Source: Prochlorococcus sp. AG-347-I19 (GTDB lineage: Bacteria; Cyanobacteriota; Cyanobacteriia; PCC-6307; Cyanobiaceae). Taken from it: a stretch of 64,000 bases of DNA. The stretch lies in contig QCBO01000005.1 of assembly GCA_003279105.1 (NCBI GenBank), positions 1 to 64,000 of the forward strand. Reading direction: 5' to 3'. A program made the position numbers and the translations under genes. Positions 35,778 to 46,522 of the stretch are shown one piece after another; the stretch's first letter is position 1, and every line of letters begins with the position of its first letter. Under the pieces are notes generated by a model, which did not search any database, was not told the origin of the DNA, and saw only the letters and a program-made list of their open reading frames with translations.

Positions 35778-36335
35778 TTATACAAATATTTCTTTTTCTG
35801 TGATAAATCCTGATAAAGGAATATCCCACTCAGCTCTGGTTAATGGAATCGTACTTACACAATTGGAAGTTAATACACCAATGCATTGAACATTTCTCCA
35901 ATTATTATCTGTTCTTAATTTATCAAAATAACCTCCTCCATAACCTAATCTTGTTAAATTTTTATCTACAGAAAGACATGGGACAAGAATCATACTTATC
36001 TGGTTATAACTTAATGAAAAAGAGTTATTTGGACTTAGTATCCCCTCAGAATCTTTTGTGAGAGGTCCTTCATCCCATGGATAAAATAACAATTCATTTT
36101 TATCTTTACATCTAGGCAAAGCTAAAGAAAATTTTTCCTTAAGACTTCTTATATCCACCTCATTTCTTAAAGGCCAATATATTGCTATGTAACCAATATT
36201 TTTATATTCCTTAATAAATGAATCAACATATAATTTTACATTCTTTTCTACATTTTCTCTTTGATTTAGAGAAATCTTATCTCTAAGTTTTCTAAAGGTA
36301 TGCCTCTCCAATTTCTTTTTTTCAGAAATAGTCAT
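35778..36335 (-). CDS. 5-formyltetrahydrofolate cyclo-ligase
   Basis: IAIYWPLRNEVDIRSL; LVPCLSVDKNLTRLGYGGGYFDKL. Confidence 0.92.
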   Translation of the reverse strand: MTISEKKKLERHTFRKLRDKISLNQRENVEKNVKLYVDSFIKEYKNIGYIAIYWPLRNEVDIRSLKEKFSLALPRCKDKNELLFYPWDEGPLTKDSEGILSPNNSFSLSYNQISMILVPCLSVDKNLTRLGYGGGYFDKLRTDNNWRNVQCIGVLTSNCVSTIPLTRAEWDIPLSGFITEKEIFV

Positions 36336-36344
36336 ATTGAATCT

Positions 36345-36818
36345 TCAGTTGATGCCATCTTCATTTAGTTTTGTGAGAGCTATGGCCAAGGCATCTGCTG
36401 AATCATCAGGTTTTGGAGGTTTTTTAAGGTCTAAGCTATACATAACAGCATCAAGAACTTCATTCTTAGATGCTTTTCCAGACCCAGCAATAGTTAATTT
36501 TATCTGAGCAGGAGAATATTCACTTACATGAATTTTTTTTGAGGCCAATACCATCATAATCACGCCTCTAGCCTGTACCACACTAATGGTAGTGCTTGAT
36601 CTGTAAAAGAAAAATTTTTCTACTGCCGCTGATGTTGGATTCCAATGATTTATTAATTCATTAAGATCCCTGAATATCTCATAAAGTCTATCTTCTTCTT
36701 TTTTATCTTTGCCTGTCTCAATGACACCACAATCTAATAATATCTTTTTTTCATTCTCTATTTCAATTATTCCATAACCAACTCTAGCTAGCCCAGGGTC
36801 AATTCCAATTATTCTCAC
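36345..36818 (-). CDS. ruvC: Holliday junction resolvase RuvC
   Basis: [47 protein letters not shown]. Confidence 0.96.
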   Translation of the reverse strand: MRIIGIDPGLARVGYGIIEIENEKKILLDCGVIETGKDKKEEDRLYEIFRDLNELINHWNPTSAAVEKFFFYRSSTTISVVQARGVIMMVLASKKIHVSEYSPAQIKLTIAGSGKASKNEVLDAVMYSLDLKKPPKPDDSADALAIALTKLNEDGIN

Positions 36819-36823
36819 TTTAA

Positions 36824-37912
36824 TTAAACTTCTGCAGATAACTGAAATTTTGAAAGATTTTCTTTTTCGTCTAAATCAAATACTTTACAAAAAGCTTGAA
36901 TAACTCTTTCACCTGAGTCAACTTGTTCTAAGGGATCTTTTCTTAGTCTGTGTCTTAAAGAGCAAGAAATAACCCTTGCTATGTCATCTTCTTGCACTTC
37001 AGTTCTGCCCTCAAAGGCTGCAATTGCCCTAGCCGATCGATTTGTAACAATATCTCCACGTAAACCATCAACATCTAATTCTCCACAGATTGCAGAAATA
37101 TTCAATCTTAGGTCATCGTCCATTTGAACAGAATTTAATATTTCTTGTGCTTTAATAACCTTTTGTTGAAGTTCATCCTGTTGTTTCTCAACGCTCAATG
37201 AAAACTCATCAGGATTATCGTCAAAAGAAGTTCTTTGATCTACAACCTGAACTCTTAATTCAGCATCTCTAACTGTCTTAACCTCAACACTCATTCCAAA
37301 CCTATCTAATAGTTGAGGCCTTAATTCACCTTCTTCTGGATTGCCTGAACCAATAAGGACAAATCTAGCAGGGTGTCGAACTGACACTCCTTCCCTTTCA
37401 ACTGTATTCCATCCTGAAGCAGCCGAATCTAAAAGTACGTCAACTAAATGATCATCAAGTAAATTCACTTCATCAACATATAATAAACCCCTATTAGCTT
37501 TTGCCAATAACCCTGGTTCAAATGCCTTAACACCTTCACTCAAAGCCTTTTCAATATCAATAGTTCCACAAAGCCTGTCTTCAGTAGCTCCTAAAGGTAG
37601 ATCAACCATAGGAACTTGTTTTTGGATACTTTCCAGATTTTCTCCTTGGACAATTTTTTCCAAAACTTCCTTACTCTGCAAATCAGGATCATTTAGAGAG
37701 CTATTATATGGATCATCTTTTACAACATCAATTGCAGGCAACAAATCAGCTAAGGCTCTGATTGTAGTAGACTTTCCAGTTCCTCTATCACCCATTATCA
37801 TCACTCCTCCAATTCTTGGATCAATAACATTTAACAAGAGTGCTAATTTCATTTCTTCCTGACCAATTACAGCAGTAAAAGGAAAAACTCTTCTTTTCTT
37901 TGTTGTTGTCAC
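36824..37912 (-). CDS. chlI: magnesium chelatase ATPase subunit I
   Basis: [69 protein letters not shown]. Confidence 0.97.
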   Translation of the reverse strand: MTTTKKRRVFPFTAVIGQEEMKLALLLNVIDPRIGGVMIMGDRGTGKSTTIRALADLLPAIDVVKDDPYNSSLNDPDLQSKEVLEKIVQGENLESIQKQVPMVDLPLGATEDRLCGTIDIEKALSEGVKAFEPGLLAKANRGLLYVDEVNLLDDHLVDVLLDSAASGWNTVEREGVSVRHPARFVLIGSGNPEEGELRPQLLDRFGMSVEVKTVRDAELRVQVVDQRTSFDDNPDEFSLSVEKQQDELQQKVIKAQEILNSVQMDDDLRLNISAICGELDVDGLRGDIVTNRSARAIAAFEGRTEVQEDDIARVISCSLRHRLRKDPLEQVDSGERVIQAFCKVFDLDEKENLSKFQLSAEV

Positions 37913-38034
37913 AGTTTTAGTTTTCTTTAATATTCAAATAATCAGTCGATGCTACTTCAGAAAATGTTTTTAGTAAATATCCCTATTAAATAAAGACTAC
38001 AAAGAAATAAAATCTAATTTAATTTATTATGGAG

Positions 38035-38778
38035 TCAATTTCTTTTTGAATTATTCAAAAACCACTTTATTTGATGAACAATTCCTCTTAAAACATTTAT
38101 TTCGTGCATTGATGTATTTGCCCTTAAAATATAATTTTTGAATTTAACAATTTTTGGTCTAGAGGTATGTTTTAAAAGATATCCAACCTTCAAAAGCAAT
38201 TCTTCTATCTCCAAAAACGAATCAAAAATTTGTTTTGATGATGCAAGATTAAAATCTTTTAATTCTTGATCAAAGTTTCTTTTTGAAGATTTTTTTAACT
38301 CATACAAAGCTATTGAAACTGCGTGAGAAAGATTTAAAGAGGGATTATTAATTGATGTAGGAATATTAAAAGTCTTATTTGCCAGAAGTAATTCATCATT
38401 AGTTAAACCACTATCTTCTCTTCCAAATATAATTGCTAAATTATTTATCTTTTTAAAAGATGTAGTCCAATTAAATATATCTTCTGAATATTCAAAAAAA
38501 GAATCTTTACTTACATCAATTCTTCCACAAGATGCAAGAACCAAATCACAATCAAAAATAGCTTTTTCAAGATTGTTAAAAATCTTACAATTATCAAGAA
38601 ATTTTTGACCTTTGAGGGCCATTTTTTTTGCATCTAAAGAGAATATATCGCATTTTGGAGAAACTATTCTTAATTCATCAACTTCAAAGTTAGAGCATAA
38701 TCTAGCAACGCTCCCTACATTTAAAGGGCCATTTGGTTCAACTAATATTACTTTTAAATTAGAAAAATTTTTCCCCAA
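38035..38778 (-). CDS. RNA 2'-O-methyltransferase (SpoU/TrmJ family)
   Basis: VEPNGPLNVGSVARLCSNF; IIFGREDSGLTNDEL; IPTSINNPSLNLSHAVSI. Confidence 0.92.
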   Translation of the reverse strand: MGKNFSNLKVILVEPNGPLNVGSVARLCSNFEVDELRIVSPKCDIFSLDAKKMALKGQKFLDNCKIFNNLEKAIFDCDLVLASCGRIDVSKDSFFEYSEDIFNWTTSFKKINNLAIIFGREDSGLTNDELLLANKTFNIPTSINNPSLNLSHAVSIALYELKKSSKRNFDQELKDFNLASSKQIFDSFLEIEELLLKVGYLLKHTSRPKIVKFKNYILRANTSMHEINVLRGIVHQIKWFLNNSKRN

Positions 38779-38780
38779 AA

Positions 38781-39167
38781 TTATTCAAGGCTATGAAGAT
38801 ATTTTAATAAATTGGACATATTTACAGGATCAATTTCAAAACTTGGCATAGGAGGAGTTTGGCCCCCAGTAACTTGTTTTATTATCTCTTTATCATTCAA
38901 ACGTTGAGTTATTGAGTGTAAATCTGGCCCCACTAATCCCCTTGCTGTAATTCCATGACATCCAACACAATTTATCTTAAAAAGAGCATCTCCTTCCTTA
39001 GCAGAGCCATTAAGCGCAAGAGTTTCAATAATGTATTTGTTATTTTCTTGATGTTTTACGAAAAATATTGAAAAACAAATCAAAAAAACTCCAAATACAA
39101 TAAAAACAATTTTTAAGAATTCCTTTTTAAAGTCTCTTTCTACTGCAGTTGATGAAGATGTTGACAC
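38781..39167 (-). CDS. cytM: cytochrome c (cytochrome cM-like)
   Basis: N-terminal TM anchor; CVGCHG haem site, GPDLHSI, PPMPSF axial Met region. Confidence 0.82.
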   Translation of the reverse strand: MSTSSSTAVERDFKKEFLKIVFIVFGVFLICFSIFFVKHQENNKYIIETLALNGSAKEGDALFKINCVGCHGITARGLVGPDLHSITQRLNDKEIIKQVTGGQTPPMPSFEIDPVNMSNLLKYLHSLE

Positions 39168-39222
39168 AAAAAATAGTCTCTATGTAACAATTGTGAATAA
39201 TATATTCAAAAAAGGCAAAAAA

Positions 39223-39342
39223 ATGATCGAGCCTCTTCTATGTGGAATAGTTTTAGGTTTAATTCCAATAACTCTTCTTGGATTATTTGTAAGTGCATGG
39301 AATCAATACAGAAGAGGTTCAGGGATGCTGGACATTGATTAA
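39223..39342 (+). CDS. petG: cytochrome b6f complex subunit PetG
   Basis: [39 protein letters not shown] (39 aa); absent from ORF track because of length. Confidence 0.96.
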   Translation: MIEPLLCGIVLGLIPITLLGLFVSAWNQYRRGSGMLDID

Positions 39343-39921
39343 AAAAGTTAATCTTGACTGCCCATAATTTCTTACATCTATAGTTTCCCACATAGTACTT
39401 TTTTTAATTAATATTTTTGGAGAATGTTCACAAATAACTGTTGAATCTTTTTTTAAAAAATTACAATTGAATAATTGATTTAAAAGTAATTCATGGAAAT
39501 CGACATCGTAAGGAGGGTCTAGATATACAAAATCAAATTTCAATTTTCTTAAATCCATATTTCTAGATGATAAGTTTCTCTCATAATTTGGTTTTGTCCA
39601 TTTCAAAACGTCTTTACAAATAACTTCGATATCATTTCTCCTATTCTCGATATTCTCTAAAGAGAGTAAATTTTTTAAGCAAATTTTTGAGTTGATTTTG
39701 TTTTTTTCAATTGCAAGTATTTTGCTTGCACCGTGATTATAGGCTTCGCATGATATTGCCCCTGTTCCACTAAATAAATCTAACCAGTTACTATTTTCAA
39801 CTCTATCGTTCAATATATTAAATATGGCCTCTCTCACTCTCAAAGTTGTAGGTCTGGTATAAGAATTATTTGGACTTTGGAGTTTTTTACCACCTATTAA
39901 TCTTAAGTTAGTCTTCATCAC
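39319..39921 (-). CDS. rsmD: 16S rRNA (guanine966-N2)-methyltransferase RsmD
   Basis: [12 protein letters not shown]...[40 protein letters not shown]. Confidence 0.93.
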   Translation of the reverse strand: MMKTNLRLIGGKKLQSPNNSYTRPTTLRVREAIFNILNDRVENSNWLDLFSGTGAISCEAYNHGASKILAIEKNKINSKICLKNLLSLENIENRRNDIEVICKDVLKWTKPNYERNLSSRNMDLRKLKFDFVYLDPPYDVDFHELLLNQLFNCNFLKKDSTVICEHSPKILIKKSTMWETIDVRNYGQSRLTFLINVQHP

Positions 39922-39931
39922 TTAGCATCTA

Positions 39932-40549
39932 TTATTGAATATTACTCAACCATCTTCTCAAAAGCTTTTGACCAGTTTTTCCAGATTTTTCCGGATGAAA
40001 TTGACAGGCCAATAAATTATCATTCTCGATCATTGCAGTTAATTTTTCAGAGCCATAATCAACCTGAGCTGCAATAATATTTAAGTCATTTGGGATTGCA
40101 TGATAGGAATGTACAAAATAGACCCAATTATTTAATTCTTTAAGCTCTAACAATGTATTTGGTTTTGTAGGTAAAAGTTGGCACCAACCCATGTGTGGGA
40201 TTCTTTGGCTAACAATATTAGGTATTTTTTTTATTTTGCCTTTTAAAATCCCCAGTCCTTGAACTTTTCCTTCGTCACTAGATTCAAAAAGTAGTTGGAG
40301 ACCTAAACATATCCCCAAAAAGGACTTACCGCTTTTAATCCAATTTTTCAAATCAATTATCAAATCAGTGTTTATGAGATTATTCATCGCAGGATCAAAT
40401 GCTCCAACCCCAGGAAGTATTATCGCTTTACAAAGTTTGGAATCATTAAAGTTTTTAATTAATATAATTTCTTCTCCAAGACTTTCTAGAGATTTCGTTA
40501 CAGAATGAATATTACCCATTCCATAGTCTATTAGTCCAATTTTATGCAA
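39932..40549 (-). CDS. hisH: imidazole glycerol phosphate synthase subunit HisH
   Basis: LIDYGMGNIHSVTKSLE; LPGVGAF; LGICLGLQLLFESS; CQFHPEKSG. Confidence 0.96.
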   Translation of the reverse strand: MHKIGLIDYGMGNIHSVTKSLESLGEEIILIKNFNDSKLCKAIILPGVGAFDPAMNNLINTDLIIDLKNWIKSGKSFLGICLGLQLLFESSDEGKVQGLGILKGKIKKIPNIVSQRIPHMGWCQLLPTKPNTLLELKELNNWVYFVHSYHAIPNDLNIIAAQVDYGSEKLTAMIENDNLLACQFHPEKSGKTGQKLLRRWLSNIQ

Positions 40550-40560
40550 AGCTTTTAAAT

Positions 40561-40884
40561 TTATAAATGCTTAGTTAAAGTGCTCGAAAGTGTAGCTTTT
40601 GGCACAGCACCAACAACTGTATCAACCTTTTGACCGCCTTTAAAGATCATTAATGTAGGAATACTTCTAATTCCGTATTGGCTGGCTACATTTGGATTTT
40701 CATCTGTGTTTAATTTAAAAACTTTAATTTTTCCTTCAAAGTCTTTTGAGATTTCTTCTACAACTGGAGCGACCATCCTACATGGGCCGCACCATGGTGC
40801 CCAAAAATCAACCAATACTGGTAGATCACTTTGCAGTACATCCTTGTCAAATGAAGAATCAGTTACGGCTGGAGCTGATGACAT
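40561..40884 (-). CDS. trxA: thioredoxin
   Basis: [33 protein letters not shown]. Confidence 0.97.
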   Translation of the reverse strand: MSSAPAVTDSSFDKDVLQSDLPVLVDFWAPWCGPCRMVAPVVEEISKDFEGKIKVFKLNTDENPNVASQYGIRSIPTLMIFKGGQKVDTVVGAVPKATLSSTLTKHL

Positions 40885-40975
40885 AATTTAAGTATTCCTT
40901 TTTGAAAATTTAGCAGGCAATTCTTTTAAGTGATGATTTCATTACAGATAAAATAATATAAGTAACAAAATATCT

Positions 40976-41036
40976 AAAAAAAAGCCCGATTAATCGGGCG
41001 ATTTAGTGTGTGAGGAGTATGGGGTTTCCCCCATCA
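40976..41036 (-). ncRNA. yfr1: Yfr1 regulatory RNA
   Basis: Minus: ATGGGGGAAACCCCAT hairpin, then ACTCCTCACACACT single-stranded motif, then GCCCGATTAATCGGGC + U8 terminator; sits between guaB and trxA. Confidence 0.93.
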
Positions 41037-41116
41037 TTTCATAATAACTCCTAATTAGAAAATTTTTCAATTTAATACTTAATTCACTAAGGTTTTATAA
41101 TCTTGCTCTAAATAAA

Positions 41117-42280
41117 CTACTTACCCATCCCAAGCTGCTGAGCTTTTTGATAAACCTTACCCTCTGTAAGAAGCGATGGTGCGATAACTATTTCAACTTC
41201 TTGCATTTCTTTAATATTTTTTGCCCCAAGAGTACTCATTGAGGTTCTAATAGCTCCTAATAAGTTATGTGTCCCATCATCAAGTAAGGCAGGGCCTTTA
41301 ATTATTCTTTCTAAGGATCCTGTAGAACCAACTTTAATTCTTGTGCCCCTTGGTAATAATGGACTTGGAGTAGCCATACCCCAGTGAAATCCTTTACCTG
41401 GGGCGTTTGAGGATTTAGCTATTGGGGATCCAATCATTACAGCATCTGCTCCACATGCTAAACATTTGCAGATATCTCCGCCCGTTACAATTCCTCCATC
41501 ACCAATGATAGGAATATAACGACCACATTCTTTAAAGTAATCATTTCTTGCCGCACTACAATCAGCTATTGCAGTTGCTTGAGGGATTCCAATTCCCAAT
41601 ACGCCCCTTGATGTACATGCCGCTCCAGGTCCTATCCCAACCATTAGTCCTGCAACTCCAGCATCCATGAGAAGTTTTGCAACTTTGTAAGTAACACAAT
41701 TTCCTGCTACAACTGGGACATTCATAGATTGGCAGAGATCTTTAATATTTAAGGTTTCCTTACCTTCCATAGCATGATGTTCAGTTGAAACAACCGTTCC
41801 TTGAAGAAAAAATAAATCTATTTTGGAATTATTAAGTGTTTCTTTAAACTTAATAGCAGCTTGAGGTGTCCCACTAAAAGCAGCGATACCGCCTCCTTCT
41901 TTGACCTCATTTATTCTTTGTAAAATCAGTCCCTCCTTAACGGGTTCACTGTATATCTTCTGCATTAACGGAACGAAATCATTCTTTCCGACTGATGCTA
42001 TTTGGTTCAATATTTCATCAGGATTTTCATATCTTGTTTGTATGCCCTCCAAATTAATAACTCCTATGGAGCCTAATTTTGTGAGTTCTACAGCCGTATT
42101 TACATCGACAACACTGTCCATGGCACTTGCTACGATCGGAACTTCTCTTTTTATATCACCTATTGACCAAGAAGGATCAGTCAAATCGTAATCAAGTGTT
42201 CTATTACCAGGGACTAAAGCTATTTCATCAATGCCATAAGCCCTTCTGACTTTTTTATTTAAACCAAATTCAATATTCAC
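41117..42280 (-). CDS. guaB: GuaB-family IMP dehydrogenase-like protein (no CBS insert evident)
   Basis: Full-length 387-aa ORF; VAGNCVTYKVAKLLMDAGVAGLMVGIGPGAACTSRGVLGIGIPQATAI. Confidence 0.93.
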   Translation of the reverse strand: MNIEFGLNKKVRRAYGIDEIALVPGNRTLDYDLTDPSWSIGDIKREVPIVASAMDSVVDVNTAVELTKLGSIGVINLEGIQTRYENPDEILNQIASVGKNDFVPLMQKIYSEPVKEGLILQRINEVKEGGGIAAFSGTPQAAIKFKETLNNSKIDLFFLQGTVVSTEHHAMEGKETLNIKDLCQSMNVPVVAGNCVTYKVAKLLMDAGVAGLMVGIGPGAACTSRGVLGIGIPQATAIADCSAARNDYFKECGRYIPIIGDGGIVTGGDICKCLACGADAVMIGSPIAKSSNAPGKGFHWGMATPSPLLPRGTRIKVGSTGSLERIIKGPALLDDGTHNLLGAIRTSMSTLGAKNIKEMQEVEIVIAPSLLTEGKVYQKAQQLGMGK

Positions 42281-42460
42281 GGAATTTTTCTCTTTATTTT
42301 GAATAAATTAACAACTAAAGGGGTAATAAGCCAAGGTTTATTCAAAAACAAAAGGTTTTATTTTGATTTGTGTGTAAATGTGAGTATTTGGGAATTAAAT
42401 AAATATTTTTTTTTATTCATTATTGCAATCAGCGATTATTATTAAAAAAAGGATTTTTAT

Positions 42461-45058
42461 ATGTCTGATATTTTAGATTCTGATAACTCAGGATTAGGCG
42501 AGGATAACGACCGAATTATTCAGACTGACCTAAGAAACGAAATGTCTCGCTCATACCTTGAGTATGCAATGAGCGTTATAGTAGGACGTGCTCTTCCAGA
42601 TGCAAGAGATGGATTAAAACCTGTTCATAGAAGAATTCTTTATGCAATGTATGAACTTGGTTTAACTAGCGGTAGACCTTACAGAAAATGTGCAAGAGTT
42701 GTTGGAGAAGTACTAGGTAAATACCACCCTCATGGCGATACTGCTGTTTATGATGCTTTGGTTAGGATGGCTCAGGATTTCTCTATGAGGATGCCACTCA
42801 TAGATGGCCATGGAAACTTTGGTTCTGTTGATAACGACCCTCCAGCAGCAATGAGATATACAGAGTCTCGTTTACAGTCTCTTACAGATGAAAGTTTATT
42901 AGAGGACATTGAATCTGAAACTGTAGATTTCGCCGATAATTTTGACGGTTCTCAGCAAGAACCAACAGTTTTACCTGCAAGAATTCCTCAACTACTACTA
43001 AATGGATCATCTGGAATTGCAGTAGGAATGGCAACTAATATTCCGCCTCATAACTTAGGGGAATTGATTAATGGTCTTAAATCAATCATCAATAACCCTT
43101 CGATTGAAGATAGAGAACTTTTTGAAATAATTAAGGGTCCTGATTTCCCCACAGGGGGTCAAATTTTAGGCAGAGATGGTATCAGAGAAACTTTCAAGAC
43201 AGGGAGGGGTTCAATAACCATGAGAGGTGTAGCAAATATTGAACAAATTAAATCCAGTGGTAGAGCTGAAAAAGATGCAGTAATAATTACAGAGCTACCA
43301 TTTCAAACTAACAAAGCAGCATTAATAGAGAGAATTGCTGACTTGGTTAATGAAAAAAAATTAGAAGGTATTTCTGATATTAGAGATGAAAGTGATCGAG
43401 ACGGTATGAGGATTGTTATTGAACTAAAAAGGGATGCCTACCCACAAGTAGTTTTAAATAATTTATTTAAGTTAACACCTCTACAAAATAACTTTAGTGC
43501 AAATATCCTTGCTTTAGTAAAAGGAGAGCCCACAACACTTTCACTCAGGAAAATGTTAGATGTATTTCTAGACTTCAGAGTGGAGACAATAAGGCGAAGA
43601 ACAGGATTTTTATTAAAAAAGGCTGAAGAGAGGGATCACATTGTAAAAGGTCTTTTATTAGCCTTGGGCTCTATGGATGAAATTATCAATCTAATCAGAT
43701 CAGCAAAAGATACAGCTTCAGCTAGAGAAAAATTACAAACTGATCATGAGTTATCTGCCACACAGGCAGAAGCAATCTTACAAATGCAGTTAAGAAGATT
43801 AACAGCCCTAGAAGCAGATAAAATCAAAGGTGAACATAATGAGTTAACACAAAAAATCAACCAATATCAGCAAATATTGAATAGTAAAGAGAGAATTTTT
43901 GAAATTATTCTTGAAGAACTTAATAAAATCGATGAAAGATTTTCCTCTCCAAGAAAAACAGAAATACTAGATTTAGGAGGTGGTCTAGATGATATTGATC
44001 TTATCGCTAATGACAGATCTGTAGTTTTATTAACTGAAGCAGGTTATTTAAAAAGAATGCCTGTTAATGAATTCGAATCTACAAGTCGTGGCTCAAGAGG
44101 TAAGGCTGGAACGAAGACACAAGAAGATGATGAAGTAAAACTATTTATAAGCTGTAATGATCATGATACTCTTTTGCTTTTCAGTGATAGAGGCGTATCT
44201 TATGCCCTCCCAGCATATAGAGTCCCTATGAGTAGCAGAACAGCTAAAGGTACTCCATCAGTTCAACTTCTCCCAATACCAAGAGAAGAAAAGATAACTT
44301 CACTGGTTGCAGTAGATTCTTTTGATAACAATTGTTATCTATTAATGCTAACCAAAGCTGGATTTATAAAAAGAACTTCACTTTCTGCCTTCTCAAAAAT
44401 TCGATCAAATGGATTAATAGCAATAAATCTTGAGGATGGTGACGCTTTAACTTGGGTTAGATTATCAAGAGAAGGTGATAGTGTTTTGATTGGATCAAGA
44501 ACGGGAATGGCTATTCATTTCAGATTAGATATTAACGAATTAAGACCACTAGGCAGGACTGCCAGGGGAGTTAAATCTATGAACCTGAGAAAAGGGGACA
44601 ATCTTGTATCTATGGATGTTTTAACATCTGATTTAGTTGATCAATTAGCTAAAAATGAAGATCTTACTAACGAATTTGATGAAAATCTTGAAGTCAACTC
44701 TTCAGAAGGTCCTTGGGTCCTTATAGCCAGTTCATTTGGACTAGGTAAAAGAGTGCCTGTAACTCAGTTTAGATTGCAAAAAAGAGCAGGCATGGGTTTG
44801 AAAGCTATAAAATTCAGAATTAAAGATGATGTATTAGTTTGTTTGAAGGTCCTCGGAGAAGGGGAAGAATTACTTTTTGTGACCGAAAAAGGGGTGATAG
44901 TAAGAACAAACGCAGATAAAATTTCCCAACAATCTAGAGCCGCTACTGGCGTAAAATTACAAAGGTTGGACGAGGGTGATCACTTATCAGAAGTAGTCTT
45001 AGTTCCTCATGCACAAACAGAAGAAGCAGATCAATTCAATGCAGGCACAGAAAATTAA
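42461..45058 (+). CDS. gyrA: DNA gyrase subunit A
   Basis: [57 protein letters not shown]. Confidence 0.98.
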   Translation: MSDILDSDNSGLGEDNDRIIQTDLRNEMSRSYLEYAMSVIVGRALPDARDGLKPVHRRILYAMYELGLTSGRPYRKCARVVGEVLGKYHPHGDTAVYDALVRMAQDFSMRMPLIDGHGNFGSVDNDPPAAMRYTESRLQSLTDESLLEDIESETVDFADNFDGSQQEPTVLPARIPQLLLNGSSGIAVGMATNIPPHNLGELINGLKSIINNPSIEDRELFEIIKGPDFPTGGQILGRDGIRETFKTGRGSITMRGVANIEQIKSSGRAEKDAVIITELPFQTNKAALIERIADLVNEKKLEGISDIRDESDRDGMRIVIELKRDAYPQVVLNNLFKLTPLQNNFSANILALVKGEPTTLSLRKMLDVFLDFRVETIRRRTGFLLKKAEERDHIVKGLLLALGSMDEIINLIRSAKDTASAREKLQTDHELSATQAEAILQMQLRRLTALEADKIKGEHNELTQKINQYQQILNSKERIFEIILEELNKIDERFSSPRKTEILDLGGGLDDIDLIANDRSVVLLTEAGYLKRMPVNEFESTSRGSRGKAGTKTQEDDEVKLFISCNDHDTLLLFSDRGVSYALPAYRVPMSSRTAKGTPSVQLLPIPREEKITSLVAVDSFDNNCYLLMLTKAGFIKRTSLSAFSKIRSNGLIAINLEDGDALTWVRLSREGDSVLIGSRTGMAIHFRLDINELRPLGRTARGVKSMNLRKGDNLVSMDVLTSDLVDQLAKNEDLTNEFDENLEVNSSEGPWVLIASSFGLGKRVPVTQFRLQKRAGMGLKAIKFRIKDDVLVCLKVLGEGEELLFVTEKGVIVRTNADKISQQSRAATGVKLQRLDEGDHLSEVVLVPHAQTEEADQFNAGTEN

Positions 45059-45081
45059 AAGAAAATGATTTATTAGATCAT

Positions 45082-46293
45082 ATGGAAATACTTGATATTT
45101 TAATTCTTGGTTCCGGGCCCGCCGCACTATGCTTGGCTTCTGAATTAGCCAAGCAAGATCTAAATATAAAAGGGATATCAACTAAATCTCCAAATGAAAA
45201 ATGGGAGAATACATATGGTATTTGGGCCTCTGAATTAGAAGAATTAGGATTAGAATCCTTGTTATCTCATAGATGGTGTAAAACAGTTAGTTTTTTTGGA
45301 AATGGGGAAAATAAAAAGGGAGATAATCCAACAAAACATAACTACGATTATGGTTTAATAAATCAAGAAGCCTTTCAAAACGAACTTTTAAAAAAGTGTA
45401 AAGGAATTGAATGGTTGAATGAAACAGCAAAAGATATTAAAGAGAAAAATAAAATATCTGAGGTAATTTGTTTTTCAGGACTAAGGATAAAGGCAAGGTT
45501 AGTCATTGACGCAAGTGGCCATAAAAGTAATTTTGTAAAAAGGCCATTCCAAAATGAAATCGCTCAACAAGCTGCGTATGGAATTGTCGGCAAATTTTCA
45601 TCGCCACCAGTCAGTAAGGAGCAGTTTGTTTTAATGGATTTTCGTCCAAATCATTTAAACAATGAAGAAAAGTTATCATCTCCATCATTTCTCTATGCAA
45701 TGGATCTTGGAAATGAAACTTTTTTTGTTGAAGAAACATCATTAGCTTGTTATCCTGCATTATCCCAAGCGAATCTTAAAAAAAGACTTTTTAAAAGACT
45801 TAGTAGTAAGGGTATTGAGGTAAGTGAAATTTTTCATGAAGAGAATTGCCTTTTCCCAATGAATTTACCCCTCCCATTTAAAAAACAATTTGTACTTGGT
45901 TTTGGAGGGTCTGCTAGCATGGTGCATCCTGCATCAGGATACATGATCGGATCTTTATTAAGAAGAGCTCCACTACTTGCAGAAAAATTAGCACTCTTTT
46001 TAAAAGAACCTCATCTAAGTTCTCTTGAAATAGCAACAAAAGGTTGGGGAATCCTATGGCCTTACGAGTTAACACAAAGACATAAACTTTATCAATATGG
46101 TCTTAGAAGATTGATGAGTTTTGACGAAAGTAGATTAAGAAGTTTTTTCTCCAATTTCTTTAGATTATCAACGAATGAATGGGTAGGTTTTCTTACTAAT
46201 ACACTTCCACTCCCGAAACTAATTTATGTAATGAGTAAGATGTTTATAAATTCACCTCTAAAAGTAAAACTAGGAATGCTTAAGTTAAATTGA
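45082..46293 (+). CDS. crtL: lycopene cyclase (CrtL family)
   Basis: ILILGSGPAALCLASELA; YGIWASELEELGLESLL; FGGSASMVHPASGYMIGSLLRRAP. Confidence 0.92.
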   Translation: MEILDILILGSGPAALCLASELAKQDLNIKGISTKSPNEKWENTYGIWASELEELGLESLLSHRWCKTVSFFGNGENKKGDNPTKHNYDYGLINQEAFQNELLKKCKGIEWLNETAKDIKEKNKISEVICFSGLRIKARLVIDASGHKSNFVKRPFQNEIAQQAAYGIVGKFSSPPVSKEQFVLMDFRPNHLNNEEKLSSPSFLYAMDLGNETFFVEETSLACYPALSQANLKKRLFKRLSSKGIEVSEIFHEENCLFPMNLPLPFKKQFVLGFGGSASMVHPASGYMIGSLLRRAPLLAEKLALFLKEPHLSSLEIATKGWGILWPYELTQRHKLYQYGLRRLMSFDESRLRSFFSNFFRLSTNEWVGFLTNTLPLPKLIYVMSKMFINSPLKVKLGMLKLN

Positions 46294-46522
46294 ATCATTC
46301 TGCACTTTTATTCATAATAAAAAAAAGTTCCATACTATCTTTAAGCCAATTTATGGCTTATGGCAATGACAAAAACATCTATGATGATCAGATAAGTATT
46401 AATGAAACTCTTACTACTTTGACAGCTAACTAATATTTTTTTTCTTCTACATAAAATATTTGTAGAAATTTTTTTCAGCTATAGTCGGGAGTTTTGGAGG
46501 CTTACTAGCTCTTAGTATTTTT

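Noticed and set aside
46294-46522. Possible small membrane ORF ('FFSAIVGSFGGLLALSIFLFSPIINI') before the GH57 gene
   Set aside because: No plausible start codon after the in-frame stop, and the reading frame runs antisense into the GH57 CDS.
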